Of a DNA stretch of 64,000 nt, positions 1-8,513 are shown in pieces (position 1 is the first letter of the stretch; every line of letters starts with the position of its first letter). Location of the stretch: the NCBI GenBank assembly GCA_963773875.1, contig CAVZCV010000020.1, positions 310,001 to 374,000 on the forward strand, written 5' to 3'. The DNA comes from CAVTYH01 sp963773875. Its GTDB lineage: Bacteria > Planctomycetota > Planctomycetia > Pirellulales > JADZDJ01. The notes under the pieces were generated by a model. It was not told the origin of the DNA and did not search any database. It saw only the letters and a program-made list of their open reading frames with translations. The position numbers and the translations under genes are program-made.

Positions 1-66
1 AAGGAGCGCGAAGAACTCGCCTTCCTCGCCATGTGCGAGTTCTGCCAAAGTACCAAGCGGAAATAG
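1..66 (+). CDS. C-terminal tail of an unknown protein (5' end outside window)
   Basis: The first reading frame is open from base 1 and stops with TAG at 64-66, giving a charged tail that ends in CEFCQSTKRK. Only 21 residues are visible, so no family can be named. It could be the end of a real upstream gene or a chance open frame; the basic, Cys-containing ending and the following 290-bp gap favour a real gene end. Confidence 0.4.
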   Translation, partial: KEREELAFLAMCEFCQSTKRK

Positions 67-359
67 TCTTGCGGGCATTCTTGAGAATCGTGTCTTTAGT
101 GTTGAACTTTGTGGGTACCAATCCCAAGGGGTGCGGCACCATTGCCGCAATAGTCCCTGGGCATTGGGCGCAGAGCCGGCGCCGCTACAACCGCTATGCG
201 CCGTCAAAACCGCCATCATAACGGATCGCTTTACGCGGGACCACGGGCCGAACGTCGATGTGCTGAATTCGCAAGTCTGCACTGCCGATGCGCTCCAGTG
301 GCGTCTTTGAAAACGCGATCGTCCGACCGGTACTGTCGGACTGAATGGTGGAACAGCAA
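67..359. other. Intergenic stretch with two short hairpins
   Basis: No convincing gene. A 7-bp perfect inverted repeat TGCGGCA/TGCCGCA with a 4-nt loop lies at 132-149 and could end the upstream transcript, though no U-run follows. A second inverted repeat, GTCCGAC/GTCGGAC with a 7-nt loop, lies at 321-341, directly before the xer start, and could fold in the leader of that mRNA. Confidence 0.4.
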
Positions 360-1302
360 ATGTCGACGGCGAAACGACGCATTGATGCGAAGCGGCCCAT
401 TGCCGCAGGCAATCCAGCCAAACGCTGGATCGAGATGTTCCTCGATTACAGCCGCAGCGAGTGCCATCTGTCCGACAATACGGTGGCGGCGTACCGCCGC
501 GATCTGGCAAAGTTTGCAATTTGGTTAGGCCAGCGAAAAATTCAGGACCTCAACATTCGAGATTTGGCCGATTATCCCGCTTGGCTCAACGCCCGCGGAC
601 TCAGCGCCGGCGAGCGTAGCGCGGCACCTGGTATCGCTCAAGGTTTTCTTTCGCTACCTGCAATTGGAAGCGGTGCTGAAAGAAAATCTGGCAGAGTTGC
701 TGGGCAGCCAGAAACTATGGCAGCGCGTGCCGAATGTGCTTTCACCAGAGCTCGTCGACAAGCTCATTGAGGCTCCACAGCCGTACGATCCGCTCTGGCG
801 ACGCGATCGAGCGCTGCTCGAATTGCTTTATGCCACGGGCTGCCGAGCTTCGGAAGTTTCCAACATGCGACAAGGCGATGTGCATCTAACGCAGGGATTT
901 TGCCTGGCTCGCGGCAAAGGCGATAAGGAGCGACTTGTGCCATTGGGCCGCCGCGCAATTGACGCTGTGGAAGAATATCTGAGCAACGAGCGTCCCAAGC
1001 TTGCGGAGCAATCGCAAGTTCCACCGCGTTGGTTGCTGCTATCACGCCGCGGCCGTCGGTTGCGGCGCGAGCGAATTTGGGAACTTGTGAAGCAGTATGC
1101 GCTTCGAGCCGGCGCGCCATCATCGATGGGACCACACACGTTGCGGCACAGTTTCGCCACGCATCTGTTAGCGGGTGGCGCCGATTTGCGGCAAGTGCAA
1201 GAAATGCTCGGCCACGCCAGCATCCGCACCACGCAGATTTACACCCACGTCGATCCGTCGCGGCTGAAGAAAATTCACCAGCAGTTCCATCCGCGTGGGT
1301 GA
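360..1302 (+). CDS. xerC: Tyrosine recombinase XerC/XerD, frameshifted
   Basis: Site-specific recombinase of the Xer type, which in bacteria resolves chromosome dimers at dif during division. The N-terminal SAM-like core-binding domain (about residues 20-95) is followed by the catalytic domain with all family residues: Arg in GCRASE, Lys in GKGDKER, HTLRHSF, GHASIRTTQ and the nucleophile Tyr in QIYTHV. The reading frame shifts by one base near 618-624, between the motifs GERSA and ARHLVSLKVFFRYL; repaired length is about 313 aa, normal for the family. ATG at 360 is preferred over ATG at 345 because GGTGGA sits 7 nt upstream. XerC cannot be told from XerD here. It could also be an element-borne integrase, but no att sites or cargo are visible. 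Confidence 0.88.
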
Positions 1303-1356
1303 GTACTCATCGTCTCCGCCGTTGGAAACTTAACGACCTAGCTCAGCAGCGCAGGG

Positions 1357-2082
1357 TTAAGTCTGGTCAAACGTTTCCTTGATCACTCCGGCCAGGTCGC
1401 TGAGCAGCCGTTCGCCCGGGCCAATGTACGACGACCCGTGCATGACGGCCAGTGTCTGGGGTTTCAGTTCGGCCAGCGAGTGCAGGACGCCTTCGGTCTG
1501 GCGCGTGTAAGGCATGTAGCCGGCCAAAGGGCCTTGCTGCAATTGTTGCATCGCATTGCGCGTGGGCTCGATTAGATCGGACGCGGTGACCGGTTCGACA
1601 TTGCCGAAGTGATGAAAGAGATCGGAACAAAACAGCGTCTGGCGTGTCTCTTCGAACAACACGCCTGCGTCCCACCCATGCGGAATATGCGGCGATCGAT
1701 AGAACCGGTAGCGATACTTGCCTGTGTTCAATGTATCTTCGGGCGTCATGCCGCGCGCGGGGCGGATCGAGAAATCGTCGACACTCACAAGCTTGCCGAC
1801 CAGGGTGCAGACAGGTTCTGCCTGCGGGGCGAGTTGCAACCAATCGTTGAGAGCGCCACATTCGTCCGATTCAAAGTGACTCCAAGCGATGTACCGCAGT
1901 TTGGCGAGATCAATCAGCTTGCCGACGGCGTCGAGCAGGGCGGGAAACATGGCCTTCAACCCCGCGTGAAACAGCAGCGGCTCGTCGTCGCGCACAAGAA
2001 AATGATTGAACTGCATGTCCAATTCCGGAACGTAAACCGAGAGCCGGAACAGGTCGGGAGCGATTTCGTCGATGGCGGTCAT
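1357..2082 (-). CDS. ODP-type metallo-beta-lactamase-fold protein (flavodiiron-like core)
   Basis: A 241-aa cytosolic protein resembling the diiron oxygen-binding domain of flavodiiron proteins, without a flavodoxin domain. The metal region reads SHFESDECGALNDW, matching the HxExD pattern of ODP domains rather than HxHxDH of hydrolytic MBLs. Further candidate ligands are Asp in CSDLFHHFG and His in AVMHGSSY. The residue after the HxExD aspartate is Glu, where many family members have His, so metal binding may be altered. No partner rubredoxin or reductase gene is adjacent. It runs convergent to the xer gene with a 54-bp gap. The fold assignment is good; the reaction (oxygen or NO chemistry, or sensing) is inference. 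Confidence 0.75.
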   Translation of the reverse strand: MTAIDEIAPDLFRLSVYVPELDMQFNHFLVRDDEPLLFHAGLKAMFPALLDAVGKLIDLAKLRYIAWSHFESDECGALNDWLQLAPQAEPVCTLVGKLVSVDDFSIRPARGMTPEDTLNTGKYRYRFYRSPHIPHGWDAGVLFEETRQTLFCSDLFHHFGNVEPVTASDLIEPTRNAMQQLQQGPLAGYMPYTRQTEGVLHSLAELKPQTLAVMHGSSYIGPGERLLSDLAGVIKETFDQT

Positions 2083-2178
2083 GCATCAGAAGTTACCAAG
2101 TCTGGATGATCTTGAAAACTTCGCAGTAAAGTTGTGCGAGTCAACCGAATGACGCAACTCGGCCGCCCGGGCCAGCAT

Positions 2179-3364
2179 TCATGCCGTTTCGGGCGCTGAC
2201 CCATCGTCGAGATTCATGCACGCCCAGAGCGTGTCGGCAATTTCCGTGGGGCCGCGGCGTCGGGCCAACACGAAGTGGGCAACGGCAATCACCATTGATG
2301 CAGCAGCGATGGGTAGCAGGGCGTCGACGACGCGCTGAACGTCCCAAGTCGCAATCCCAATAAATGCCAATGCCGCAGTGAAAAACGAGACGCCGATCAG
2401 GATGCCAAACAGGACGGCTTTCGGTTTCGATTTACTTGCCCATGTGGGGCCGTGAATCGCATCGCGCATTCTGTAATAGAACAGTCCGAGCAGAAATTGG
2501 GCCAGCGGCGTCAGCACCAGAAACGCGATTGGCCCCCGCACAATCGTCCCAATGTTGCCGTGGAAGCCAGCGAAGGCGAAGGTTCCGGCTGCAATTACGG
2601 CGCAGGCGACGGCTAAGATCGAAAACGATTGGATTGCCTGGCGGACCATGTAACGGGCCGCCGATTCAGGCGCACGCCAACCGAACCAGCGCTCAACGAA
2701 GTACTGGCGACGCTCAGCGGTCGATAACGAAGTTTCCAATTCATGTGCCAGTTCCCCGGGATCGCCGAACCGCACAATTGCGGCGGCCATGGCGGTTGCA
2801 GGGTCACTCGCCCGCTGTTTTTCTTCGTCGTAAATCGTCGTCAGATGAGCGAGCAACTCCTCGCGTGTTTTTCGCTTCCACGGAGTGCCGGCATGCACCG
2901 GGCGGACGGCGCGCTCCACCGTTTTCATCAGCTCGATTCGAGTGCGAAACACCTCATGCACCAAATTGCCGAGTTGCAAGCCAAGGTTTCGCAGGGCCTG
3001 CCCAGCGGCGCCATCGGGCTCACGGAGCAATCCCAGCAGCAAATGCTCGGGCCCAACGGCTTGTTCGTTCATCAATCGGATTTCGTCGCCAGCATATTCG
3101 AGGACGCGCTTGCGCACGGCGTTAGCGGCAGTTTCGCAGCGGTCACGGGCTGCGCCCGCGCTGTACGAGCCGATCGATTTCGCGTCGCACTCGATCCGCA
3201 TTTACGTTGAATGTTCGCAGCAAATCTGCAACCACGCCCGATTTCTCCGTGATGAGGGCGAGCAGGAGGTGCTCGGTGCCAATGTAATCGTAATTCATGG
3301 CCCGTGCCTCTGCTTCTGCCACGGCCATCACGCTGCGTGCTTGATCCGTCAAATTACGGAACAT
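2179..3364 (-). CDS. Membrane protein with double Clp N-domain repeat, frameshifted
   Basis: The N-terminal 150 residues hold two Clp_N repeats, seen as YIGTEHLLLALITE and AVGPEHLLLGLLRE, the module that recruits substrates and adaptors to ClpA/ClpC. There is no AAA+ ATPase: the protein continues with a charged HAAS/permease-prefix-like helical region (KTREELLAHLTTIYDEE... FGDPGELAHELE) and then four hydrophobic segments. A one-base shift near 3150-3175 separates the repeats. ATG at 3364 has GGAGG 7 nt upstream. It lies 28 bp behind a PadR gene, an arrangement known for PadR plus HAAS membrane proteins. Fusion of that module to Clp_N suggests a membrane-held docking platform for a Clp protease or another partner; this is inference. 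Confidence 0.72.
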
Positions 3365-3392
3365 GCGAGTCCTCCGAATTTCTAATGCCAAC

Positions 3393-3737
3393 TTACGCCG
3401 GAGCGGCGAGAATTCCTTCCAAAACCGAAACAAACGTTTTCCATTCGCCGCGCTGTTTGGCGAGTGCTTTCTTGCCTTTAACGGTTAACCGGTAAATCCT
3501 CCGCCGAGCGCCGCGGCGACCATGCGGTTCGGTTTCCCAATCCGATTGCACCTCGCCCGAGGCTTCCAATCGGTACAACGCCGGATAAAGCGAGCCTTCT
3601 TTGAGTCGCAGCAAACCGCACCCGGCGGATTCAAGCCGTTCCAGAATTTCGAGCCCATGAGCCTCTCCACGCTCAAGCGTCGAGAGCACCAAAGCTTCGA
3701 GGTGGCCACGCAATTTATCGCCCATGATCGTTCCCAT
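3393..3737 (-). CDS. PadR-family transcriptional regulator
   Basis: A winged-helix repressor of about 114 aa (110 if it starts at 3725). The family core is clear: LRGHLEALVLSTLERGEAHGLEILERLE, the LKEGSLYPALYRLEASGEV recognition helix and wing, and RRIYRLTVKGKKAL. Two starts are possible: ATG 3737 coincides with the predicted transcription start and would be leaderless; ATG 3725 has GGGAACG upstream and begins MGDKLRGHL, the usual PadR start. It is first in a two-gene unit with the Clp_N membrane protein and probably controls that unit. PadR proteins often respond to phenolic or cell-envelope-active compounds; the ligand here is unknown. Confidence 0.88.
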   Translation of the reverse strand: MGTIMGDKLRGHLEALVLSTLERGEAHGLEILERLESAGCGLLRLKEGSLYPALYRLEASGEVQSDWETEPHGRRGARRRIYRLTVKGKKALAKQRGEWKTFVSVLEGILAAPA

Positions 3738-3744
3738 GCGGTTA

Positions 3745-3773
3745 TTTATAGACAGACTAAAGATAAATGTCAA
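3745..3773 (-). promoter_or_regulatory. Strong sigma-70-type promoter of padR with embedded dyad
   Basis: On the minus strand a perfect TTGACA (3768-3773) is followed after exactly 17 nt by TATAAA (3745-3750). The predicted start of transcription is at about 3738, adjacent to ATG 3737. The element also contains GACA/TGTC arms 13 nt apart, spanning the end of the -35 box and the spacer, a plausible autoregulatory operator. Confidence 0.75.
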
Positions 3774-3866
3774 GCGGTGGATTGGCGAATTTGCGGGTGG
3801 GCGAGGCTGAGCACAGATGACGCTGACTGATTCAGCCGTGGCTCGCTGCGGCAATCGATACCGCAC

Positions 3867-3908
3867 AAAAAAACCCCGACTTGGGCAGGAACAAGTCCTG
3901 CCCAAGTC
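3867..3908 (-). terminator. Rho-independent terminator of the ammonium transporter gene
   Basis: A 13-bp perfect stem (GACTTGGGCAGGA with TCCTGCCCAAGTC, 5-nt loop, 3878-3908) is followed on the minus strand by GGGG and seven U residues (A7 at 3867-3873). It lies 89 bp beyond the stop of the amt gene, which fits termination of that transcript before padR. Confidence 0.85.
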
Positions 3909-3996
3909 AAAGGGACCTTCTGGCCAGGCGGTAGCCAGAATTACCAATCGAATTTCTGGCTGCACCGAACTGATTTAAAGTGCAATTCGAATCGGG

Positions 3997-5813
3997 TCAC
4001 GCTCCGCCAGGCGCGGGAGCTAAAGCGTCTTCCGGATAGGCCAGGCCGCCGAACTCCGGAATGTCGAGGCCTTCGGTCTCCACTTCGGCGGACACTCGCA
4101 TGCTCTTAATCGCGTTGACGATTTTGAATACGATGAATGTCAGACCGAATGCCCACACAATATTGATGCCAGCGCCAAACAGCTGGCAGACAAACTGATT
4201 GGCGTTACCCCCTAGCAGGCCGGTGACGCCTTTCTCGATAGTATCCTTTGGCGCATCCGCAACGTTTGCGAAAGTTTTAAACGTTCCATCGGCCAACTTG
4301 AATAAGTGTGAACCATTCCAACCTGAGCCATATGTTCCGTCGGCGAAGATGCCCAAGCAAATGCCACCGAGCGTGCCGCAAAAGCCGTGCACGGAAATGG
4401 CGCCGCAAGGATCGTCAACTTTCAGCACGCGTTCGTTGAACAACACACCCAGGCAGACCAGCACGCCGGCCAAGAGCCCGATGATGATGGAACTCGTAGC
4501 GTTGACAAACGCGCACGGCGCAGTAATGGCCACAAGACCAGCCAGCATGCCATTACAGGCCATCGACACGTCCGGCTTGCCGAACATGAAGTACCATAAG
4601 ACCAGCGCAGCCGCGGATCCAGCACAAGCTGCAAGGTTCGTATTCACGGCGATGCCGGAAATTCGCAAATCGGTGGCACCCAACGTGGAGCCAGGGTTAA
4701 AGCCCATCCAGCCGAAGAGCAGAATAAACGTGCCGGTGACCACAAACACGATATTATGGGCCGGGAACGCGCGCGGTTTCCCATCCTTCCCGTATTTACC
4801 CAAGCGCGGCCCCAAGATGATGGCCAGCGCCATGGCGGCCCATCCGCCAACGCCGTGCACGACGGTGGACCCGGCAAAATCGCAATAACCATGCCCCAAA
4901 CCCATTGTATTTCCCAATTGCGACATCCAACCGCCGCCCCAGGTCCAGCAACCGAAGATCGGATACAGAATCGCGCCCATGAATATTTCGCACAACAGGA
5001 ACGCGCCGAAAGTGATTCGTTCGCAGATTGCGCCGACGATGATATAGCCTGCGGTTTCCATGAACACGACTTCGAATAGCATCAGCGTGTTTACACTGGC
5101 ATCGTAAGCCGGACCGGTGAGGAAAAATCCTTTACCGCCGAGCAGGCCGCCCCATTTATCATGCGACAGTAAAAAGGAATTCAGCGTGGGTGCCCCACCG
5201 ATGTTCGCCGGTGCCAGGCGGTTCCACCAACACCGCCCCACTGAAACGCGAAACCAACCGCCCAATACGCCAGAAACGCGAAAACGTAGGCCGCAAAATT
5301 CAGCATCATCAAATGCGCGGCGTTCTTCTTTCGCACCAGACCGCAAGTGAGCAAAGCAAACCCCGCCTGCATGAACAGCACGAGATAGCCCGTGTTCAAA
5401 GTCCACGAGGTATTCGTGGCAATTTTCAGATGGCCCACCGAATCGGCCAGTTTCGTGGTCAGCGGTTCTTTGGCGGCTGCGGCCGTGTACTCGTCGAAAT
5501 CGGCTTTCTTTTTGGCATAGTCGGGATCCGTCTTATCGGTCGGTTCTGCCACGACGTACGAGTTGCCGCCGGCATCGGCCACCGAGGTCTTATCGCCGGT
5601 CGCCAAGCCCGAGGGATCGGGTTGCGGCTCTGGAGGAGTTGTTGGAGTGGACGCCGCTGCATCGGGAGTCGTGGCCGCCGGTTTCTCGGTCGCGGCAGGA
5701 GGTGTTGATTCCGTTCCCTGCGAGTACACCCATTTGCACGCAAAGAAAGCCGCAATAATTGCGGCACACATCACACCGGTCCGCAAGTCGAACTTTGTCC
5801 GCCTGTCTAACAT
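3997..5813 (-). CDS. amtB: Amt-family ammonium transporter with long N-terminal extension, frameshifted
   Basis: An inner-membrane ammonium channel. The conserved pore histidines sit in GSTVVHGVGG and SVHGFCGTLGG, and family motifs such as GYCDFAGSTVVH, GFNPGST and the C-terminal GLDIPEFGG are present. A first hydrophobic segment is followed by about 120 residues rich in Pro, Ala and Thr and then an acidic/lysine stretch before the channel core (starting near TSWTLNTGYLVLFMQAG). This extension is much longer than in E. coli AmtB. A one-base shift lies near 5215-5240. ATG 5813 has AAGGAG 6 nt upstream. No glnB/glnK gene is adjacent, although this partner is common. It has its own terminator and a possible sigma-54 promoter. 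Confidence 0.9.
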
Positions 5814-5915
5814 ACCAAGCTCCTTGAAATGAAGAGGAGTAAGGAGCGCGCACCAAGCGCGCAACACCGCTTTGCAAAGAAAGAATTAAAAACAGCAAAA
5901 GCGGTCGGTGCGGAA

Positions 5916-5931
5916 CGCAACTAGCATGCCG
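5916..5931 (-). promoter_or_regulatory. Candidate sigma-54 (-24/-12) promoter of amtB
   Basis: The minus strand reads CGGCATGCTAGTTGCG, which keeps the invariant GG-N10-GC spacing and the TTGC core of sigma-54 promoters. It lies about 100 nt upstream of the amtB start. Nitrogen-regulated amtB genes are classic sigma-54 targets, so position and target agree. No sigma-54 or NtrC gene is in the window. Confidence 0.5.
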
Positions 5932-6110
5932 AGCGATGCCAGCACGGGGTGATCGAACATTCAGTTCGCGAAGGTCCGCATTTTTTCGACGGCCGGCGGT
6001 GCACGTTCAGATGAGCGACAATGGCAGTGGCGATTCATTTGCCGATGCGCAAAGCAGCGCGTGCTCTAAGAATTGGCGATTTTCACCAATAATATGCTTT
6101 ACACCTGAAC

Positions 6111-6129
6111 TTTATAGAGATTCTATAAA
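6111..6129. promoter_or_regulatory. 19-bp perfect dyad, possible enhancer/operator upstream of amtB
   Basis: TTTATAGA-GAT-TCTATAAA is a perfect 8-bp inverted repeat with a 3-nt centre in the 381-bp gap between kdpE and amtB. It has no GC core or U-tail, so a terminator is unlikely. It lies roughly 190 bp upstream of the -12/-24 element, within the usual range of sigma-54 activator sites. The rest of this gap shows nothing else I recognise. Confidence 0.45.
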
Positions 6130-6194
6130 GATATGCATAGGCATTCGATCAATCGCATTCGGCGTTGAGCGTACGTGCTTGTTGGACAGCGCAT

Positions 6195-6899
6195 TTCAAT
6201 CGACGGCCAAACGGTAGCCGATGCCACGCTCGGTCAGCACATATCGGGGCTGCGCAAATTGAGTTCCACTTTTCGCCGCAGCGTGCCCATGAACACACGA
6301 AGGTGCTGGGTATCTTGCACTTCATCACCCCAGGCTTCTTTGAGCAAATGCTGGTGCGAGACTACTTTGCCGGCGTTCTGCACGAGCGTTTGCAACAGCT
6401 TGTATTCGATCGGAGTCAGGTGCACCTCCTTGCCGCGCACCATCACGCGGCGCGCCGACAAATCGATCTTGAGGTTGCCCGTTTCGAATACCGGCGGAGT
6501 CGCAGCGGCATTGGCCTTCGTTGCATGCCGCAGCGCGACGCGAATTCGGGCCATGAGTTCGGTTGTGCTGAAGGGCTTTGTCAAGTAATCGTCGGCGCCA
6601 CTGTCGAGTGCCGCCACTTTCTGGGCATCCTGGTTGCGGACGGTCAGCACAATGATTGGCGCCTGGCACCAACCGCGCAATTGCACAATCAGTTCCTGGC
6701 CATCCATATCGGGCAGACCCAAATCGAGAATCACTAAATGTGGGATGTGCTCCACGGCCACGCGCAGTGCATCGGCCCCCGTGCCGGCTTCCTCCACGCA
6801 ATAACCGGCGCCGTCTAAAAACGCCCGCAGAAATTTGCGCATGGGCGTTTCGTCTTCCACGATCAATAGTCGAGCCAATTCGTTGTCGGTTGCCATCAT
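6195..6899 (-). CDS. kdpE: KdpE-like response regulator, frameshifted near the end
   Basis: OmpR/PhoB-type regulator: receiver domain (about residues 10-125) with the acidic pocket VEDE, phospho-acceptor Asp in LVILDLGLPDMDG and Lys in YLTKPFS, then a winged-helix DNA-binding domain (LTPIEYKLLQTL... HLRVFMGTLRRKVE). The frame shifts in a TTT run near 6255-6265; in the new frame the usual C-terminus RYVLTERGIGYRLAVD appears and ends at 6195. Its start overlaps the kdpD stop by one base (TAATG), so the two are translationally coupled. No kdpFABC potassium-pump genes are nearby, so the regulated genes are elsewhere or different. Confidence 0.87.
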
Positions 6900-8482
6900 T
6901 ATGCGGTTTCCACAGCCGAGTTTTTAGCCACCTTACTCTGCAGCTGCGGCTGTTCGCAAGGCAACGTAATCGTGAATTGTGCGCCGCCGCCAACCCGATT
7001 TGTTGCGCTAATCTGGCCGCCGTGCACCAGCACAATGCTCTTACAAATCGCCAAACCCAACCCCAGCCCGCGCTGACCATCGTCAATGCGTGTGCCGCCG
7101 CGAAAGTATCGCTGAAATACTTTCGCTTCACTTCCGGCTGGCAAACCCGGACCATTGTCGGCCACGACGATTTCCGCATGTTCGCCATGATTACGGGCAA
7201 TAATTTCAATCGTGCAGTTGGCCGGCGTATAGCGAACCGCGTTCTCCAATAAATTGACGAATACCAATTCCAAGAGCTCGCCGGCGACCCACAGCGGCGG
7301 GAAATCTTGATCGATTTCGATTTTTACCGTGCGCGCTTCCAGCTCGCGGCGCAAACGGTTCATGGCCGCTTCAATCAGCTCTTCAATTGCCTCCCATTCG
7401 GCCCTCGATTGAATGACGCCGGAGCTCAAACGCGCTAATTCGAGGAGGTTTTCGACCTGCCGGCTCATGCGGTGCGATTCATCGACCACGGTTTGCAACA
7501 ATTCGCGCTTGGTCGTCAGAGTGTTTTCCGTGCTACTGTCCAGTAAGCTCGAAGCCGTCACGGCGATCGTCGCCAGCGGCGTGCGCATATCGTGCGAGAT
7601 CGAATTCAACAATGAATTCCGTAGCTTCTCCGATTGCACTTCGAGTGTGGCCTGTTGCACCTGCAATTGGGCGCGATGGGCCTCGACATTTGACCGATCC
7701 CGTTCTAGCGAGAGCGCCACCAGGTGAGCACAGATTTTGAACATGCGGACTTCATCCGCGCTGTCGAATCTCGCGGAATCTCGCGATCGCACCCCTAATA
7801 CGCCGATCATCCGTTCCGCTCCGCTCATCCCGGCGAAAACAGTTTCGGGCGTATCAGACTCAATCATCCCCGCGCCATCTGCCGACCGTTGCAGGCAAGC
7901 TTGACGAGCGGCTTCCAAAAGGCGCGGATCATTGGCCAGGGCGGTGTTGTCGTTACCAAAGCGAAGGTGGACGGCGCGATCGGCGTCGCACAAGTAGATC
8001 GCCACGTCGCCGTTGAAAATCTGCTTAAGTTGCTCACCTGCCGATTGCAGCAGCGACGCTTCGCCAGACAACTCGCTCAACCGTTTTGTCAACTGGAAGA
8101 GCTGAGCGGTACGCCGCTCGCGCGTTTCTGCGCCACGAAGCTGGACTTGCAGCTTGGAAGTAAGCGCGCTTATCAATAGCCCGATGCCAAGCATCACACC
8201 CAGCGTAATGAAATACTGGGTATCGCTGACGACAAACGAAAAAGGCGGATTGACAAAGAAAAAGTCGAAGACCAGCACGCTGATAATTGCCGCCCCAATG
8301 GCCGGCCCTCGCCCGCAGCGTGCCGCCGCCACCGCCACACCGGCCAAAAAGATGATGACGATGTTTGCTTCAGTCAGCTTGTACGTGTGGCTGAGCCAGC
8401 CTAGTAGGCTGCAGGTGGCCACAATCGCGAGCATTACGGCATAATTGCCAGTATCACGAAATCCGTACATTCTATTTGTCAT
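6899..8482 (-). CDS. kdpD: KdpD-like sensor histidine kinase lacking the N-terminal KdpD/Usp domains
   Basis: A 527-aa membrane kinase. Residues about 10-110 form the four-helix DUF4118 membrane block of KdpD, followed by a GAF-like region (about 130-260), a HisKA dimerisation helix with the phosphorylated His in NSISHDMRTPLA, and an HATPase_c domain with N box LLENAVRY, DNGPGLP and GLGLGLAICK. The cytoplasmic KdpD and universal-stress-protein-like domains that precede these in E. coli KdpD (about 400 residues) are absent. ATG 8482 (or 8470) has no strong Shine-Dalgarno site, and the upstream TPR gene ends only 31 bp away, so kdpDE may be carried on the TPR transcript. Confidence 0.85.
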   Translation of the reverse strand: MTNRMYGFRDTGNYAVMLAIVATCSLLGWLSHTYKLTEANIVIIFLAGVAVAAARCGRGPAIGAAIISVLVFDFFFVNPPFSFVVSDTQYFITLGVMLGIGLLISALTSKLQVQLRGAETRERRTAQLFQLTKRLSELSGEASLLQSAGEQLKQIFNGDVAIYLCDADRAVHLRFGNDNTALANDPRLLEAARQACLQRSADGAGMIESDTPETVFAGMSGAERMIGVLGVRSRDSARFDSADEVRMFKICAHLVALSLERDRSNVEAHRAQLQVQQATLEVQSEKLRNSLLNSISHDMRTPLATIAVTASSLLDSSTENTLTTKRELLQTVVDESHRMSRQVENLLELARLSSGVIQSRAEWEAIEELIEAAMNRLRRELEARTVKIEIDQDFPPLWVAGELLELVFVNLLENAVRYTPANCTIEIIARNHGEHAEIVVADNGPGLPAGSEAKVFQRYFRGGTRIDDGQRGLGLGLAICKSIVLVHGGQISATNRVGGGAQFTITLPCEQPQLQSKVAKNSAVETA

Positions 8483-8513
8483 GTGTTTGACAAACGTGCA
8501 TCGGCATTTGTCG

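Noticed and set aside
345..1302. Integrase of a mobile element
   Set aside because: No att repeats, tRNA, or cargo genes flank it, and the size and motifs suit the housekeeping Xer type.
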